NCBI GenBank assembly: GCA_945836355.1
Contig: CAMALD010000061.1
Span: forward strand, 1-7,383
Direction of reading: 5' to 3'
DNA length: 7,383 nucleotides
From: an uncultured Lachnospiraceae bacterium
GTDB lineage: Bacteria; Bacillota; Clostridia; Lachnospirales; Lachnospiraceae
A program made the translations under genes and the position numbers. The notes beneath the pieces were generated by a model. That model did no database searches, was not told where the DNA came from, and saw only the letters and a program-made list of their open reading frames with translations. Below are positions 6,339 to 7,383 of the stretch, in pieces. The stretch's first letter is position 1, and every line of letters starts with the position of its first letter.

Positions 6339-7383
6339 TTACTGTATTGTATTCGGATTGTAAATAATCCAGAACGGTCCGCCGTCCGATGCCCACTTGA
6401 CTTCGGACTGGATGGTGTCAAAATCCCATTCGAGCATAGTATTCTCCCGGCTGTTGCAGTCTGCTACCAGTATCCTTCCCTCCGCGGTGATACCGCGCAG
6501 CACAATAAAATGTCCGCCCTTGGTAAAATGACCCTTGCCCATCAGCGCCACGACCATATTTCCCTCTTTCAGGGCATCCAGCACCTTTGTCTTGGTCTCG
6601 CTGTCATTTCCGACTCCCTCGGACGTTAATCCAAAGGCCTTTGCAGTGCCGTTGATAATCGTATGCGCCGAACCGCTCTTCGCATACCAATAACCGTGGT
6701 CGTACGCCCATCCGGACATCTGCAGCGGGTCAATGCCGATGGAAGTCAGGCTGGATACCACAATAGCCATCGTGGTCGGACCGCAGGCATACTTTGCAAT
6801 CGTGTCCTCCCCGCCGTATATCTTGCTGCCCCAGCGCTCATCCGTCTGACGATAGTATACCGTGCGTACGGAACCGTTGCCCTGCAGAATCTCTCCTGAC
6901 TGCGGAGCCGATAAAGCATTGATAAACTCCATATCCATGCCCGGCTTCTCAACCACCGCATTGTTCACAGGCTTTGGTGTCGCAGTCGGCACGGGCGTAA
7001 CCGTCGGAGTCGGTGCCATACTCGGCGCAGGCACTACCGTCGGAGTCGGCGCTACCGTCGGAGTCGGCGCAGGAGTTTTCGTCGGAACAGCGGTCGCTGT
7101 CGGAGCAGAGGTCGCTGTCGGCAACGGTGTTGTGGTCGGTGCCACCGTTGCGGTCGATACCGGCGTCACACTCGGCTCTTCATCTGATGTCGGCACCGGC
7201 GTCACAGTCCCTTCTTCATCCGATGTCGGCGCAGGAGTTGCACTCAGCCCCTCACCTGACGCAGGTACCGGTGTCGCACTCAATATCCGTGTCGGTTCCG
7301 GCGTTGCTGCAGGTGTTATCGAAGCGGCTGCAGCAACGCTTTCCCCCGTCCCCCCTCCGTCCGGTCTGTTCCCTGTCCGGCGG
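6339..7383 (-). CDS. C39-like cysteine peptidase with Thr/Pro-rich linker (5' end cut by window edge)
   Basis: The frame stays open to the window edge (347 visible residues), so the true start and any signal peptide or anchor lie outside. A TTG at 7281-7283 could be called a start but sits inside the low-complexity tract. The first part is Gly/Ala-rich, then about 120 residues of Thr-Pro-Ala-Val repeats, then a C-terminal domain of about 205 residues of the peptidase C39-like type (Peptidase_C39_2). Catalytic residues are all present: Gln in YYRQTDERWG (codon 6846-6848), Cys in YACGPTTMA (6783-6785), His in KGGHFIVLRG (6510-6512) and Asp in LVADCNS (6459-6461). Thr-Pro linkers of this type occur on exported or wall-linked proteins of Gram-positive bacteria, so a surface location is likely but not shown. 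The stop is TAA at 6339-6341, 22 bases before the S8 gene. The substrate is unknown; no bacteriocin or ABC transporter partner is visible, so a leader-peptidase role cannot be claimed. Confidence 0.9.
   Translation of the reverse strand, partial: RRTGNRPDGGGTGESVAAAASITPAATPEPTRILSATPVPASGEGLSATPAPTSDEEGTVTPVPTSDEEPSVTPVSTATVAPTTTPLPTATSAPTATAVPTKTPAPTPTVAPTPTVVPAPSMAPTPTVTPVPTATPKPVNNAVVEKPGMDMEFINALSAPQSGEILQGNGSVRTVYYRQTDERWGSKIYGGEDTIAKYACGPTTMAIVVSSLTSIGIDPLQMSGWAYDHGYWYAKSGSAHTIINGTAKAFGLTSEGVGNDSETKTKVLDALKEGNMVVALMGKGHFTKGGHFIVLRGITAEGRILVADCNSRENTMLEWDFDTIQSEVKWASDGGPFWIIYNPNTIQ
6960..7319 (-). repeat. Thr/Pro-rich tandem repeat tract encoding the linker of the C39-like protein
   Basis: The linker falls into imperfect 12-residue (36-bp) units such as SATPAPTSDEEG, TVTPVPTSDEEP and SVTPVSTATVAP. 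Toward the catalytic domain these become 6-residue (18-bp) units such as APTPTV. At DNA level ACCGTCGGAGTCGG occurs on the plus strand at 7000-7013, 7036-7049 and 7054-7067, spaced 36 and 18 bases. The units nearer the N-terminus carry acidic DEE segments; the later ones do not. Such tracts change length by slippage or recombination and act as extended spacers, often glycosylated. Glycosylation here is speculation. Confidence 0.8.

Noticed and set aside
7281..7283. TTG as the start codon of the C39-like protein
   Set aside because: The same frame continues upstream to the window edge with matching Thr/Pro/Ala composition and no stop, and no ribosome site precedes the TTG. The gene is better treated as cut at its 5' end.
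6960..7319. CRISPR array or minisatellite of non-coding origin
   Set aside because: The repeats are imperfect, contiguous, multiples of three and keep an open frame joined to the peptidase domain, with no unique spacers. They are a coding linker.

Overview
The window reads as a contiguous piece of chromosome from an anaerobic Firmicute, most likely a Lachnospiraceae-type clostridium. This is inferred from gene content and style, not from a marker gene. The clues are strong AGGAGG-type ribosome sites, an anaerobe's ferrous-iron transporter (FeoA/FeoB), the radical-SAM-independent epoxyqueuosine reductase QueH, a CspA-like S8 protease with no signal peptide, and a cysteine-peptidase-like protein with a Thr-Pro 'TPTP' linker. 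Every gene I can support lies on the minus strand, so gene order runs from high to low coordinates. Both ends of the window cut a gene.

Right end (7383 to 4583): a C39-like cysteine peptidase, open at its 5' end, has a Thr/Pro-rich repeat linker in front of an intact Gln/Cys/His/Asp catalytic set. A gap of 22 bases separates it from a 577-residue subtilisin-family protein of the CspA-like type. That protein keeps the catalytic Asp, His and oxyanion Asn, but Ala stands where the nucleophilic Ser should be, so it is predicted to be a pseudoprotease. This is the most interesting signal in the window.

Middle (4520 to 4059): a small 87-residue zinc-ribbon protein of unknown function, then a 198-bp intergenic region. 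That region holds a good sigma-A-type promoter reading into hisC and an unexplained 12-bp direct repeat.

Left half (4058 to 1): a tightly packed run hisC - queH - feoA - feoB. HisC makes histidinol phosphate. QueH carries out the last step of tRNA queuosine synthesis and needs an iron-sulfur cluster. FeoA and FeoB import Fe(II). Gaps of 3, 47 (or a 4-base overlap with the alternative feoA start) and 27 bases suggest one transcript. The link between QueH and iron uptake is biochemically sensible; the presence of an isolated hisC is not explained. FeoB lacks only its extreme C-terminus and carries a His-rich loop and a Cys-rich loop that may be metal sites.

I found no tRNA, rRNA, CRISPR array, insertion sequence, phage gene or convincing intrinsic terminator. 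No complete new multi-gene system is evident; the pairing of a cysteine peptidase with an S8 pseudoprotease is the nearest candidate.
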